A stretch of DNA of 64,000 nt from Arthonia radiata (lineage: Eukaryota; Ascomycota; Arthoniomycetes; Arthoniales; Arthoniaceae): assembly GCA_002989075.1 (NCBI GenBank), contig PSQN01000007.1:822558-886557 (forward strand). The letters run 5' to 3'. The position numbers and the translations under genes are program-made. Of this stretch, positions 22,162-33,697 are shown piece by piece. The notes beneath the pieces were generated by a model. The model worked only from the letters and a program-made list of their open reading frames with translations, did no database searches and was not told the DNA's origin. The stretch's first letter is position 1. Each line of letters opens with the position of its first letter.

Positions 22162-24158
22162 ATGGCTCCCAGCATCAAAGCCGCTGTAATCCTGGGCTTT
22201 CTCCACCTCGCCGAAATCATCTCAAGCCAGTCATGCATCACCCCGAAAATAATGATCGTGAGCATGTTTCCGCCGGAGGGCGACGTGTGGTACAACATCC
22301 CCGAATTTGACCTGCTTGCAAACAATGTCACGATCCCGGGGTTGTCGCCTTTGTATCCAGCTGTGCATTGCACCTACGACAACGAGATCTGTCAAGTCAC
22401 AATAGGCGAGGCCGAAATCAATGCCGCAAGCTCTGCTTCTGCGTTGGTCCTCTCGCCGTTGTTCAACCTCACGTCGACATACTTTTTGATCGCCGGCATT
22501 GCGGGTATCAATCCAGATGAGGGCACTCTCGGTGACGTAATATTTGCGCGCTACGCGGTGCAAGCTGCTTTGCAATACGAGTTCGACGCGCGCGAGATTC
22601 CAAACAACTTCAGCACTGGATACTTCCCACAGGGCTCGACCAACCCTAAAGAATACCCTCAATCCATATATGGGACGGAAGCATTCGAAGTCAATACGGC
22701 GCTCCGTGAACTCGCCGTTGGCTTCGCACAGAGCGCAATACTGAATGACTCAACTGACGCCCAAATCTATCGAGCGAATTACGGGCCAGCACTGCTTGCT
22801 TCGAGTGCACCTAGCATTCGCAAATGCGATGTTACCACCTCGGATGTGTATTTCTCAGGCACATTGATCAGTGTAGCCTTGGGGAATTACACTAAGCTTG
22901 TCACCAACGGTACAGGCGTGTACTGCACGACTGCGCAAGAAGACAACGCGACCCTGGAAGCTCTGTTACGAGGAGCCGTGGCAAGGCTGGTCGACTTTAG
23001 CAGAATCATCATCATGCGGACCGCGAGCGACTTCGATCGGCCATACACTGGAGAGAGCGACTTGCAAAACTTGATATACGAGGAACAAGGGGTAAGTCCG
23101 TTTCCGAATTGTTGCTTTGTGCGTGTATATATTGCAATCTTCAAGTCGGCGTTACGACTCATGCTGCCATTTCCTACGTCTGCATGCCATGTAAAGGTTA
23201 CTGCAGGCCGCAAGACCAGCAACAAACTCCCTGACGTCGCAGGCAAGAAGTCTGCAGAGTTCACGCGACAATAGTAAATGCTCTCGAAGGTGTCCATGTA
23301 GTACAAGCCTTGGTTGTGACAGCTACCCTCAGCTAGTCCAACACACTTTTGATTCCGTAAAAGGCCATGCTGCAGTGACCCGTTCATCGTGAGCATTGGC
23401 TTGCCTTCTCTACTGTGTTTCTCTCATACTCTGCAACAGGTAACTCGCTGTCAGGGACACTGTACCTAAAGTTAATCATAAGACATGATTAAAGTTCGAT
23501 GTCTTCTGAAAAGCCAGAGGCCTATCCAGCGGCTTTTCGCCGCCAACGCTGTGTCTCAGCACTGTGGAAGCTCCCATGAAAGATAGAATGTCCTGCAAGT
23601 TCCACTCAGTAGGTTAGCACTGAGTTTGATGACATAAAGTGTCGGTATTCGGTAGGCTTTTAGAGTTCTCGCGCGATAATTAGGCCGTCTCTGATGCATG
23701 CGCAAGTCATAAGTGTAGGGTCTCCCAAGCGTAATATTCGTGCGACAACTTGAGCACAGACTTCGCCGCCCTGTAAAGGGATTCAGTCTTATATCGCTCA
23801 TGCATTGTCCGCGTTGTACATGTATCTAAACGACCTCTCGTGCGCTTATTCTCTCTTTGTTCTGCGCACCTACAAAAGTCAGCAAGCTTACCATGTTGAA
23901 CAGGGTTTTGAACCAGCCCTCCAAAACATCTACCTGGCCGGTCGTGAGATTGTGAAAGGCATTCTTGAGGGATGGAACAGCACATTTTCAGCAGGCATAC
24001 CGGCTCAGAACTATATTGGCGATATCTTCGGATCGCTCGGAGGTATACCCGATTTTGGGAACCCCAACTATAACAACAATCCAGTAAGAAGAAGGTCTAT
24101 GCCGGGTTTCAAGGGGCGGCAGCTGAAGGCTGCGTGGAAGCTGCGCTATGTCATCTAA
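22162..24158 (+). CDS. Purine nucleoside permease (NUP) family protein
   Basis: Exon 1 22,162-23,091 (310 codons) and exon 2 23,904-24,158 give about 394 residues, the usual size of the fungal NUP family. Family marks are KIMIVSMFPPEGDVWYN near residue 29, AGIAGINPDEGTLGDV near 113, ALQYEFDAREIP near 133 and GFEPALQNIYLAG at the start of exon 2. The N-terminus is hydrophobic and signal-like. Family members are linked to purine nucleoside uptake or binding; the role here is inferred. The 812-bp intron (GTAAGT...ACAG, phase 0) is extremely long for this genome, and its borders repeat GAACA(A)GGG, so it may hold an insertion. The last 24 residues, after a GTAAGA at about 24,083, look unlike the family, so the true C-terminus may differ. 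It lies next to the AT-rich block and could be decaying. Confidence 0.75.
23092..23903 (+). other. 812-bp intron or insertion within the NUP gene
   Basis: Joining the two sides gives IYEEQG|GFEPALQN, the expected family sequence. The left border GAACAAGGG is echoed on the right as GAACAGGGT. GGTAAG at the left (23,091) is mirrored by CTTACC at 23,887-23,892. Other introns in this window are 49-147 bp. No coding potential is seen inside. Confidence 0.6.
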
Positions 24159-24891
24159 AGAGGCAGATTCACGAGGTTGACCATGGTTAAAATTAGAACA
24201 TTCATTCTGCGGAGCCTTCATGCTAGATAGACCAAGCAACACGAAAACTCTCCCATTGTTACACCTGGCACTACAACCCACAACTCGCGTTTCCAACCTA
24301 TTTTTGACCAGTGCGGATCTCTTATAGCACCCTACATCATCTCTTCTTCTACCTGTTAGGCTACTAATCGGCATTTAGGCTCCTATACTGCTACCAGCGA
24401 CAGTAAACCCTTGTCATGAGCAACGTGCCAGTAAAGCGGTACTTGTAACATAAAGATGCTAATGCGCCGAGAGGGAGGTAAAGCTACTGGCACTCCCGAT
24501 ATACCAAGGCCAGGTACTTTGCACGTCTCAGTCCCCAGTTCTGACCAGCCAATCCAGCTCCCTCTGCATCCCGGGCTCCACGACCTCCTTGAATCGAGCC
24601 AGCGACAAAACATCGTGGTCACGAAACTTGAACCTGGGAATGACCGTCTATCAAATGCAGATCAATTATATTAAATTTCTGAGAAGCTCGCAAAGACCAT
24701 TCGAAAGTTCTTTTAAAAACGAACGGCAATTGATCTCGGGTGTTCATCAGAGCCTGGCCGAGTACCGCCATGTCAGATGATTCCAAACCACTACGGTGTT
24801 TTACATTTACTTCCCATACAAAAGCGAAGAATGAAATCTGGGTACCGAGTTTGTGAGCTGACCTTGCAGAATCATCATCTCGCATCTTCCC
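24159..24891. other. Intergenic, convergent 3' ends
   Basis: 733 bp between the ends of the NUP gene and the peroxygenase gene. Only short overlapping open frames without recognisable features are present. Confidence 0.6.
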
Positions 24892-26382
24892 TCACGACGG
24901 ATGATTAAACACCAACGCACAACCATACTGCGCAAACACTGGGTTGATTTGGCTCGCGATCCACTCCAAGCTTCCCAACGCCACGTCGGGTTCGTTCTGT
25001 ACCTCGCCCGGCACGTTCTCCGTCAGCAGCTGGTAGAGTAAGCAGATAAAGTCCCCAGCCGTAGCATCACTAGGAATCTCCCCGTTTTGAATGATGCCGA
25101 ACGTCGTGTTCAGCGCCAGAAAGTTGCCCGCGCCGGCATTTCCACCAAAGGCCCGCGGGTACTTGAAGTACTGGTACTGCGTCTCGTCGGCGATCTCGGC
25201 GACGGTGTAGGCAGTGTCGCGGTTATGCCAGTTCGTGGGGAGGCGCTCAGGGACGTGAGACCATGTGCCGTCGCCGTTGTCTTCTGCGCCAAACCAGGTG
25301 GAGATGGTGGGGAGGTCAGCGTCATTGGTGCTGCCCGGCATGACATTGTAAGTGAAGGAGGCAGCGCTGTAGAGCAGGATGGCCTTGGGGCCAAAGTAGA
25401 AGTTGTCGTTCGTAGCCTCGGAGTCGTCCCAGCGTTTGGCGCGGTAGGCGGCGATGGCGTCGCGGTTGAAGAGGCCGCCGCCGTACTGCTGGGCGTGCTC
25501 GTAGAAAGATTGGAAGAGCGTGCCGTTGAAGGTGAAGTCGTCGCCGTAGAAGAAGAAGTCGTCGCGCGTGAGACTGGTGTCGGCTTCGAAGCGGTCGTGG
25601 CCGTCGAGGCCGGGCTCGTTGCCAAGGGCACCGGCTACAGCGGTGCGGGATGTAGCGTCGCAGCCGATGCTCATGCGCGTTGTGGTGATATCGCCGTCAA
25701 GGGCGATGGAGCGGACAGCTATGATCAGGGCGAGGTCGTACGCGAGGTTGAACAAATTTTGTTGAGCATCCATAAGCTGCGAAGCATGCATCAGCGCACT
25801 GAGTTCGTTACAGCGCCTCCGCCTGGGGCAAGTGCTTTCGATATGTCTTGAGGCAACGCAAACACTTCGTCACTTGTCCAAGCCGAGGAATGCAGGGTGG
25901 GCTGCTGCGAGACTTACCTCCGCGAAGTTCGTGACCCCGTCATGTGAGAGGAACTAATTGTAATCGTCAGTCACTCGTATCAATGCTCTAGTCAACAAAG
26001 AACAACGCACATTATGGTTCGCGGCAGTGTTCATGCCAGGGCACGGACCACGGATGTCATTGGGCCCAGGCTCGGTGTACTCATGAGCTACATCACCTGG
26101 CGCGGGAACAGGTACGCCTCCAATGCCGGTGCCAGGCAAGCCAAGATTCGCTCCAGTATACGGAAACAGAGGATTGAAGGGCGCAGCTCCGGGATGGTCC
26201 GCATTGAAAGGGCAGAACTCCGCCGTTCCTTCGTCGACGAGCACGGTCTGACGCTTGGCCCTGCTGTGTGGTTGTGGGTTGGTCTTCATTATGGATGTGT
26301 CAATCCCGGGAAGGTCTGCCATCCAAGGAAATGCCGAAGCACCAACGGCGCACAGCGCAAGGGAGACCAGTGAAGAGACCAT
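24892..26382 (-). CDS. Secreted heme-thiolate peroxidase (chloroperoxidase / unspecific peroxygenase family)
   Basis: Exons 26,011-26,382, 25,918-25,953 and 24,892-25,776 give 430 residues; introns are 57 and 141 bp. A signal peptide (SLVSLALCAVGASA) starts the protein. The heme-binding PCP motif is RGPCPGMNTAANH, with the proximal cysteine near residue 114, followed by FLSHDGVTNFAE as in the family. The distal acid-base glutamate is in FEADTS near residue 200; the triad position reads EAD where characterised enzymes usually have EHD or EGD. Such enzymes use hydrogen peroxide to halogenate or oxygenate organic substrates outside the cell. The start is the ATG before the signal peptide. Substrate unknown. 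Confidence 0.9.
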
Positions 26383-27887
26383 GATGAAGATGAACTGGCT
26401 CGATGCTTGCTGTTGATCAGAAGCAGCACAGATGAGATGAGGTGAGAACGACAGTCCTTAAGTAGAAAGCACTCCCTCCCAACCCCTACAAAACTCTCCG
26501 AGGATCAAATCTTGCAAGCAGGCAATTGAAGTCAACAAACCGGACATAACTAGCAAGAGGGAAACTCTCACCCAGATGGCCTTCTACGACGATCCAGGCG
26601 ACACTCCTGCTACTTTGGCATACGCTCTACTCTACTGGAGCACCTCACTGTCATGCTTCAGCCTCGGCTTCCGCATACGCAGATCTCAATACTAGCTTGG
26701 AAAATGTACGAAACACTTGTAGGTTCATTCGCAGTGTTCATGGACGTGGTTCGCGGCGCCCAAAATGTGGAGCTGAAAGCACGGCGCGGAAGAAGCGCGT
26801 GGTCCATCATCTTACCTCGCTTGTTGGAAAGGGCCAATATCGTTCCGACCACGTATCCGCAAACGAGCAACAATACTGATGAGAAATGTGCCAATGACTG
26901 CTACCAAGCCTTTGAAAATGGTTAGTGCGTTCCGGAGAGACTGTGTATTGGTTGGTCAGATAGGGTCCCGCCTCTCAGGTCCAGGCTCGGTCAGCGTCTA
27001 GTGACCAAAAGGCGTGGCATCCCGCATGAGGAGTTGCAGAACAGCGTCGTACAGTCTATCAATCTGGCAAATGCCCAAGAAACGACCGAGGCAGGTAGAA
27101 TTCCCCAAGAGCTACTGGTTCTCTACAGTTGGAGCAGGAACAGTCATCCAGGCGGAAATAGGCGATCCGGACGGCTCTGCTCAGCTTGTAAGGTAGCCCA
27201 CCGGCGCCATCCCAGAGAAGTCGAATCAACAATCGAGGCTCGCCAGAAGTAGGACGAGGAGTACGGAGTAACAGTTTCCGGTTGGCGTGGCGGCGTGGAG
27301 GTCATGAAAGACGCCTCAGTTGCAGATCATAGCCTTAGCGTATTATAGTGTTGCCAGCGTGGGGACGGTAGGAGCTGCCAGAAAGTACTTGAGACACCGA
27401 CGAGAGTTGCACGGGTCGACGAAACCTGCTTGATGAGCAGTCCGGTTGCAGGGGTGGATGAGATAGCCGTTGTGCCACATGACTCGCTCTTGGCAGCTTG
27501 TTGTCCCGGGCCAATGGCAATGAGCCAATTACTAGCCATATTCAAGGGTGGATGCTGGGCATGTACTCCGTATGTCTTGCTTCTTTGAGATGCGATGTTA
27601 TTTACAGCAATTTGGACGTATATGAGCCTCGGTGTCGACTGGCTGGCTATGCGCACAAGTAGCCAGCAGTTCTGGAGCACGTTTCCCAAGGCGTTCCTCA
27701 AGAGTAAGGACTTATGAGCATCTGCAGAAAGCCTCAGAGCATCGCAATACTCATGAGATCGTGTCGCTGGTCGAGCTAAGAAGGACGCGACACGGTAGGA
27801 GAGGGGTTGCGTGATAGAAGATCGCTTCAGGTTGGTGTCGCTATGTTTTGGCGTAGTCCCGCTGAAGCGGTCGTTCGGCGTAGTTCT
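26383..27887. other. Intergenic, no gene recognised
   Basis: 1.5 kb upstream of the peroxygenase and downstream of the hydrolase. It holds only small frames (for example 26,658-26,894 minus, with a hydrophobic start) that lack support. Composition is normal and not RIP-drifted. Confidence 0.55.
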
Positions 27888-29058
27888 CTAAGCATACTTC
27901 CCTACAAACTGCACCACAGCACCATCAACCTCCTTGGGGTGTGAAAACGACAAAAAGTGCTGACCACCCTCAACTACTTGCACTCTAGCATCAGGCGAGT
28001 TGGCAAACAGCTTGATCTCCTCCTGTGCATTATCGACGCTGTAGACTGCATCAGACGTCCCGTGCATCCACCTATACGCCTAACATTAGCACATTCTACA
28101 GTGGCCAGACTTGTCAGACGGTCTGCAAGCTTACAGCACAGGGCACTTCACATCGAACAGGCGTCCATGAAGACCATCGCGCTCCCGTAGGTTGATCGCC
28201 GCCATGCGGATCCTCCTCCGTCCATCATCCCCTTTGTAGTTCGCTTTGATCTCGTTGCGCCAGAAGTCGCGCGTGTCGCTTGGGCACTCTTTGCCGAAGC
28301 CGATGTCAATGAGCATGTCGCAGAAGTCGGTGCTGGGCTCGAAGTCCGGCGTAGGCTTCGTGGTCGTCCATTCGTTTATGGAAGGGGTTGTGGCTGCTGC
28401 GCCGTCCCTTGCAGTCTCTGTTAGCTTTGAGATTGGGGATCACCGCCTCAGGACAGCTTCCAACGCAAGCTTGTAAACTATGGACAGCTTTGTGGAGAGC
28501 ATGACTTACCAGCAACCCAACGCGCGGGTACGATCGGTCTCAGCATCCATTGAGGTCCCGAGCGGGATGATGCCTAGGATCTGCAAACTGTAAGCACCTT
28601 TCCTACGGCCACGGTTTGGTAGGTAGGACACTCACCCTATCCGGTGCGAGCAGCGCCATCCTCGCCGTAATCCAGCCACCTTGCGACGTGCCAAGCACGA
28701 ACGCCTTCTCGATCTTCAATGCATCGAGTACTTGCAAGTTCATAATTGCGGCTGTCAACGTCAGCTCACTGCAAAGCTCGGCCACTCACAGATGCATCAA
28801 CATACTATCCCAATACGTGAAGTTATCAACACCAGACTTGACACGCGTCTGGCCATGTCCGAGCAGCTCAATAGAGATGAGGTTCATGGCGGCATTGAGG
28901 TCTGCATTCCCGTATTGATTTTCGTATAGCTCAGAAGACGTCGTAAAGCTATTGACGAGGACGAGCGTGGGCTTGGAAGGGTCGTAGGGGTGCGGCATCT
29001 GGTAGGCGGCGTCGATGCCACCCAGATGGGGGACTTTGACGATTCTGGTGTTTGGCAT
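27888..29058 (-). CDS. Alpha/beta hydrolase
   Basis: Five exons: 28,806-29,058, 28,636-28,751, 28,510-28,580, 28,135-28,407 and 27,888-28,071, giving 298 residues. The fold is clear: a LVLVNSF strand near 31, LLGHGQT near 65, the nucleophile elbow GTSQGG with Ser near 107, an acid in HGTSDAVYS (Asp near 245) and a histidine in EGGQHFLSFSHP (His near 276). No signal peptide, so probably cytosolic. The intron at 28,408-28,509 uses an AAG acceptor, the only one that keeps the frame. The open frame extends three codons upstream, but the first ATG is at 29,058. Substrate cannot be told from sequence; it resembles esterase/peroxidase-like hydrolases that act on small molecules. Confidence 0.87.
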
Positions 29059-29547
29059 GATGATCAACTTTATGGCTCTGCTGGACGGTGGATAAGCAAG
29101 GGAGATCAGGGACGACTTTTGGTTCGTTTTTGTCCAGAGCGACTTTGGGTCTCTTCAAATGAGATTGATTCTGCCTACGAAATTATTTTACAATTTAAAT
29201 GCGCTCAAGGGTACGAAGGATGTCGAAGAGAAAGAAGAGCAATGACATGATGCATACAGCACTGGTGCGCATAAGCTCCCCCACATGGAGCAATGACCTT
29301 GGCAGCTTAAGTCTACCTTTCGCTCGAAAGGAAGGCAAAATGCTTTGGGCTCTGCTAGTAGAAAGCAATTGATTGTAAACTCTTTCGCTTTTACTGAGAC
29401 GTACGGATACCTCAGAGATGATATATTGGTTCTCTATGCTTATGTAACTTTTCTAAAACGATACTCGATACAAAGGCACAAGTGAAATGGCGATTGTTCA
29501 TCCTACACGGCTCAGTAACATTGGCACTGGCGTGTGAGACGCACTGT
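29059..29547. other. Intergenic
   Basis: 489 bp between the hydrolase start and the LPMO stop; it should hold the hydrolase promoter and the LPMO 3' UTR. No gene seen. Confidence 0.5.
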
Positions 29548-30592
29548 CTACTCCTCGCACTCCTCATCCTCACCGTCGGTTCCGGTAGCTGCTCCACTGC
29601 CCGCACCAGCACCCGCGCCAGAAGACGTAGACGGTGCGGCAGGCTCATCGTCGCAGTACTCACCCTCGTCATCGTCGGTAGATGTAGGCGTGGAGGGAGC
29701 AGCGCCGGTACTTGTCGCAGTGACTGCAGTGATAGACGTGGCTCTGACCGAGGTTTGCATGGTGGTTGGGCGCTGACCAGCTCCGGACGAACCCGCCGCC
29801 GCAGATGAGGACGGCGCAGAAGTTGAGACGGAGGCGCTGCTGCCAGCACCAGAGCCAGCGTTGCCCGTCGTGCTGCCACCCGTGCTGCCGCCACCGCTGC
29901 CGTTCATGGTGAAGTCGATGCAGGCCTCGTAGGTTTGATTAACAGTGGCAGCGTCCCACCAGTGTTGAATCACGCATGCGCCTGGCTGCGAACATTGCGA
30001 ACCAAGGTCTGGCATGGTGATTGAGAAATTGAGCTCATCGGGTGGGGTGTCTGTTGCGGTGCTGCCGTAGACATCCCATGACTTCAGAGGCGCGCCGATC
30101 ACCCGGTTCGTTGCAGTGTCGACCACTGACACGTTCGCCCGGCCATCGCTGTTGATCGAGCGCATCAGTAACATAGAGGAGGTACAAGAGGTCAGAATAT
30201 GCACTCACTGCTTGGCGTGGATTTCGTACACTACAGGGATGACCTGACCCGCTGTGTACGCATGAAGCTGAGCTCCTTTTGAGTCGGCGAACTGGTATCC
30301 TTTGCAGATGTCCAGGTTGCACTTCGTAGCGTCGTAGTCTTGCTGGGTAGCGCCGACCGACTTCTCGGCCTGGACATTCCCATAGTGATCCGAGTTCTGG
30401 TTGTTGAAGACTTGTTGGCCGCAGGCAGCCTGTGACACATTAGCAAGCGATAAGACAAAGACGCTTCTGCACATATCTTACCTGCATAGCTGGCCCAGGC
30501 ATGCGAGGTTCTGGCGAAGAGAAGTAGCCATGGGCGTTGACGACCGAGACCAAAGCGGCCCCGAGGAGCAGTTTAGAGACTCCTTTGTACAT
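29548..30592 (-). CDS. Secreted lytic polysaccharide monooxygenase-like protein (AA16-like) with Ser/Gly-rich acidic tail
   Basis: Exons 30,482-30,592, 30,209-30,429 and 29,548-30,148 give 310 residues; introns are 52 and 60 bp. A 20-residue signal peptide ends VVNA, exposing His21 as the mature N-terminus (HGYFSSPEPRMPGPAMQAACG). A second candidate copper ligand is in EIHAKH (His108 or His111), formed across the second splice junction. NVSVVDT, CVIQHWWDA and NQTYEACIDF near the end of the domain match AA16-type LPMOs. After about residue 200 a Ser/Thr/Gly/Ala-rich linker leads to a Cys- and Asp/Glu-rich end (EYCDDE, EDEECEE). No carbohydrate-binding module. The role would be copper-dependent oxidative cleavage of a polysaccharide. 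The exact AA family is my inference from motif memory. Confidence 0.83.
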
Positions 30593-31892
30593 TGTTTTGA
30601 TAGGGAGATTGTCTTTCAATGGCTGATGTGATTGTTGCTCAAGAAAATAAGTTGGGTCGATGTATAACCGGACGTGGACAGCGAGCGTCAAGCAGCTGGG
30701 ATCTTGCGGTGATAGAAACGAGTGACTTTGGTCAGACTGTACCAGCAGTAGAAGAAATGAACGTGAAGGGCAATGCCAGCAGCGTCGCAACAATCAAACA
30801 GCCAAACGAAAGATGGGCGTGGGAGAGACATCAGCTTGGCTGAGGGATATGTACAGGTTATATGAGGCTCTGCAAGATTGTGAGGACTATCTGATCCTAG
30901 TCGTATCAATCGAACATGCTTTCGGCGAAGAGTCAAGACTGGCGAGATTGTGACAGCGCGTGCGAATCGCCGTGTGGAGTGTTTCAGCATGCATGCGGAC
31001 GACTCGGAGGACGATAGATACTCGAGATGTTGCCATGAAACATCTTGCATCATGCTGATATCTTCACACTGTTCTTGGACGTCTCTCCGGTACTTTTGGT
31101 TGGTTTAGGAACGCCGTGCAGCACTGCATATGCATTAGAATGTGAAAATGGATCAGCAGCGGACAGATGAGGTTGAGAGAGGAGTTCCACTCAGGGTGGA
31201 AGCGGATCCTTGCGCTGCTACAAGCGCCCGGCCTCAGAGATCGTGGCACCTGCCTAATCAAGCCAATATGAGACGACCTCCCCTAAACACCTTTAGTCGA
31301 AACATCTTACACGCCTGGCGTATTCGCTATAGCTCAATGGCCAACCTTCGAGGTCTGTCCACGCCAAGCTTGCTCCACACAGTCAACTTTCAAGCCCCTC
31401 CCGACCATTCATTGAGATTCTCGCTATTGGTAGTAAGCGCTTGACCAAGTAGTACCACTCACTCGCGAGCTTCCGACCTTGCTACACGGCGGCACGCTTG
31501 ACAAGTCTTGTCTACGACGTTATCTGTACTGCGCTAATATTCAAGTGCCACCCAGGTGAAGAAAGCCATGGGAGCACCATAACTAGAGGCAGCTGAGTCA
31601 ATGCGCAAGGCGACCGAAGCAGAATGCTAAAGGCACGCCGAGTGCAAAGACTTTCAATCTGCGCACGTTGACTGATTGGCACGTCATGGTATAATGGACG
31701 GTGACAACTCAAAGATGTGCGGTGGCTAGCAGTCCTTGAATGGTTAAGAGGGGATTTGGCGAGGCGAGGTTTCATTTCCTGGACTGCTGGGTCCGCCTTA
31801 TGCAAGTCAACAATCGACACGGGAGAAGAGTTGACCTGTTATGCGTGTTATATTACTGCTCATACACTCGTACATTCATGCTCTCGTTCGCG
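30593..31892. other. Intergenic, no gene recognised
   Basis: 1.3 kb between the LPMO start and the RING-CH stop. A CAACAATCA-like, CT-mixed promoter region lies upstream of the LPMO. Small frames on both strands lack domain or splice support. Confidence 0.55.
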
Positions 31893-33015
31893 TTACTCAT
31901 CGTCGTCAGCGTCCTCAGTCTCGCCAGGAGATAGCGGAACGTCCATGACGCGCTCGCCCGCCCTCTGAAGGAAACGACGGGATAATGCGCGCACAGCTTT
32001 CCATACAGTCTGTACAATGTCAGCCGTCACTTTGTGATGTTCGCAATGACCGTGTGACTGCACTCACAAACAGAAATGTACAAATCCCTACGATCAGTAC
32101 GACCCAGCTGATACTCGCTGCGCGATCTCGTCCTGTGCTGCCAACCCTGGCTCCACCTCCCCATCCACCGCCTCCTATACGGAGCCAGTGGAAGGGACTG
32201 AGCGACCACATCATCTTCATAAAGCCAAGCACTCCTAGGCCGGCAAAGCCTTTTAGGAAATGCTCGGGCCATCCAATCACGTCGTCTTCTTCCCAGCGAC
32301 GGCTCCTATCGTTCCAGTATCTGCGGTCGTAAACGACCTCTTCTTCACTGAATGGTATTGAAGCTATTGTGCCTAGTGGGTCCGCATAGGTATTGATAAT
32401 TGGGTCTGCAACAAAGCCAATCAAGAAGACGCAGCCGAGGAAGATGGTCAGCGTGAGCAAGACTTGTGCTGCACTACTGCTAATCCACTTGCCCCAACGC
32501 ATACGCTCCAGTCGGTACTGATAGTGGCAAGTAGGGCAAGTCCAGAAGTTACGCGTGCCGTAAGCTGGGTCCGCGTGTCGCCACGTATCGAGACAGCCTT
32601 CGTGTACGTATCGCTGGCTGCCTTTACACTTGCAGGGTCGAATAAGCCGTCCGCCATCTTCCGAGAAGTATGTGATATTTGGCATACTGCCAGCAAGGTA
32701 TAAGGGTAGAGACTCAGACGGAGGCTGGTACGTTGGTTGGACCGTCTCCAGGCAGATGCGACAAGTGCGAGGCTTGTAATGCTTTTGCTTTTTGTGGCTG
32801 GCGTTGTTGTTTTGAGGCTCCGCACCATGCTGGAATGAAGCTCGGGACTGCTCTTGATTATCTTTGCTTGAGCTATATGTAGATGCTCCAGAATGCCCTG
32901 TGTCGGATTGCGCATGTGAGGAGGTATTTGTGCGGTGTCGCGACGAGCCGATGTCGTCGGGCCATGACCAGCCGCCGGGAGCGTTGAAGCCACTGGCATT
33001 TGACGCGTCTGTCAT
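31893..33015 (-). CDS. RING-CH (MARCH-type) membrane E3 ubiquitin ligase
   Basis: Exons 32,068-33,015 and 31,893-32,009 (58-bp intron) give 354 residues. The RING-CH finger spans about residues 85-165: CRIC, CKCKGS, HEGCLDTW and CPTC in C4HC3 order with Trp in the usual place. Two membrane segments follow (AAQVLLTLTIFLGCVFLIGF near 180 and ISWVVLIVGICTFLF near 300). The tail after the intron (TVWKAVRALSRRFLQRAGERVMDV) ends in Asp/Glu. Family members ubiquitinate membrane proteins at the ER or endosomes. The N-terminal 80 residues are Ser/Asn-rich and disordered. The first true ATG is at 33,015; the frame is open upstream without an ATG. Confidence 0.9.
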
Positions 33016-33697
33016 GTCGGTCAAATCGAGAGCTGACAATCTTTACAAGCCGTCTGTGTTGTCAGCGACGTTGATCCTGCAAAGGCTCCAGGTGCTCAAA
33101 GCAGCGAGACACGCTTGTCCGCATTGTTATGAACGTAGCGGCATCATTGCATGGTTGTCGCACAATGTGACGTTGATTATCGAGTAACGATGTCTATGCG
33201 CGACAAGTGCAAGTCTCCGAGACACAATCAGGGTGAAAGAACATGTGGGAGGTCAAGGCAACGAAATTCAGAAACGATTGCTGACAAACGTCACACAGAA
33301 GCACGATCTGCCAAGACCTCCGGACTAAGGATATCCCGTCCTATCCTTTTGTTTGACGCTGTGGCCTTGGTCAAGTCAAGATGTCTTTGCTTATTAGTCT
33401 CTCACTGCTCCCCGTTGACAAAGCTGCTGTATCTGCAGGTCTGAAGCTGGTATGCACAAGGTTGGTTTGCTGCCGATGTAAAATAGACACGAAACATAGC
33501 GCAGTATGCTGCGAACCTCTCAAGCGCTCCAAGAAGGAATTCACAGCATATGCGGTCCTTTCAAACTGTGGTTGACATCGCTCTCGTCTATGTCAATCAC
33601 GTGGCGCATGATGTCCTGGTATACTATACACCGAAAACGCCTCGCAATCCTACCTAGTATTTACCCGCTCAAAAGCAGATCCACGTAATGTACTTGT
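33016..33697. other. Intergenic
   Basis: 682 bp between the RING-CH start and the NDUFS1 stop. No gene seen. Confidence 0.55.

Noticed and set aside
25087-25851. 254-codon plus-strand frame opposite the peroxygenase
   Set aside because: Val/Ala/Glu-rich antisense shadow of a GC-rich exon; the minus-strand protein carries signal peptide and heme motifs.
26658-26894. 78-codon minus frame with hydrophobic start, possible small secreted protein
   Set aside because: A hydrophobic start alone is weak evidence; overlapping frames on the other strand are equally open, and no cysteine pattern or intron structure is seen.
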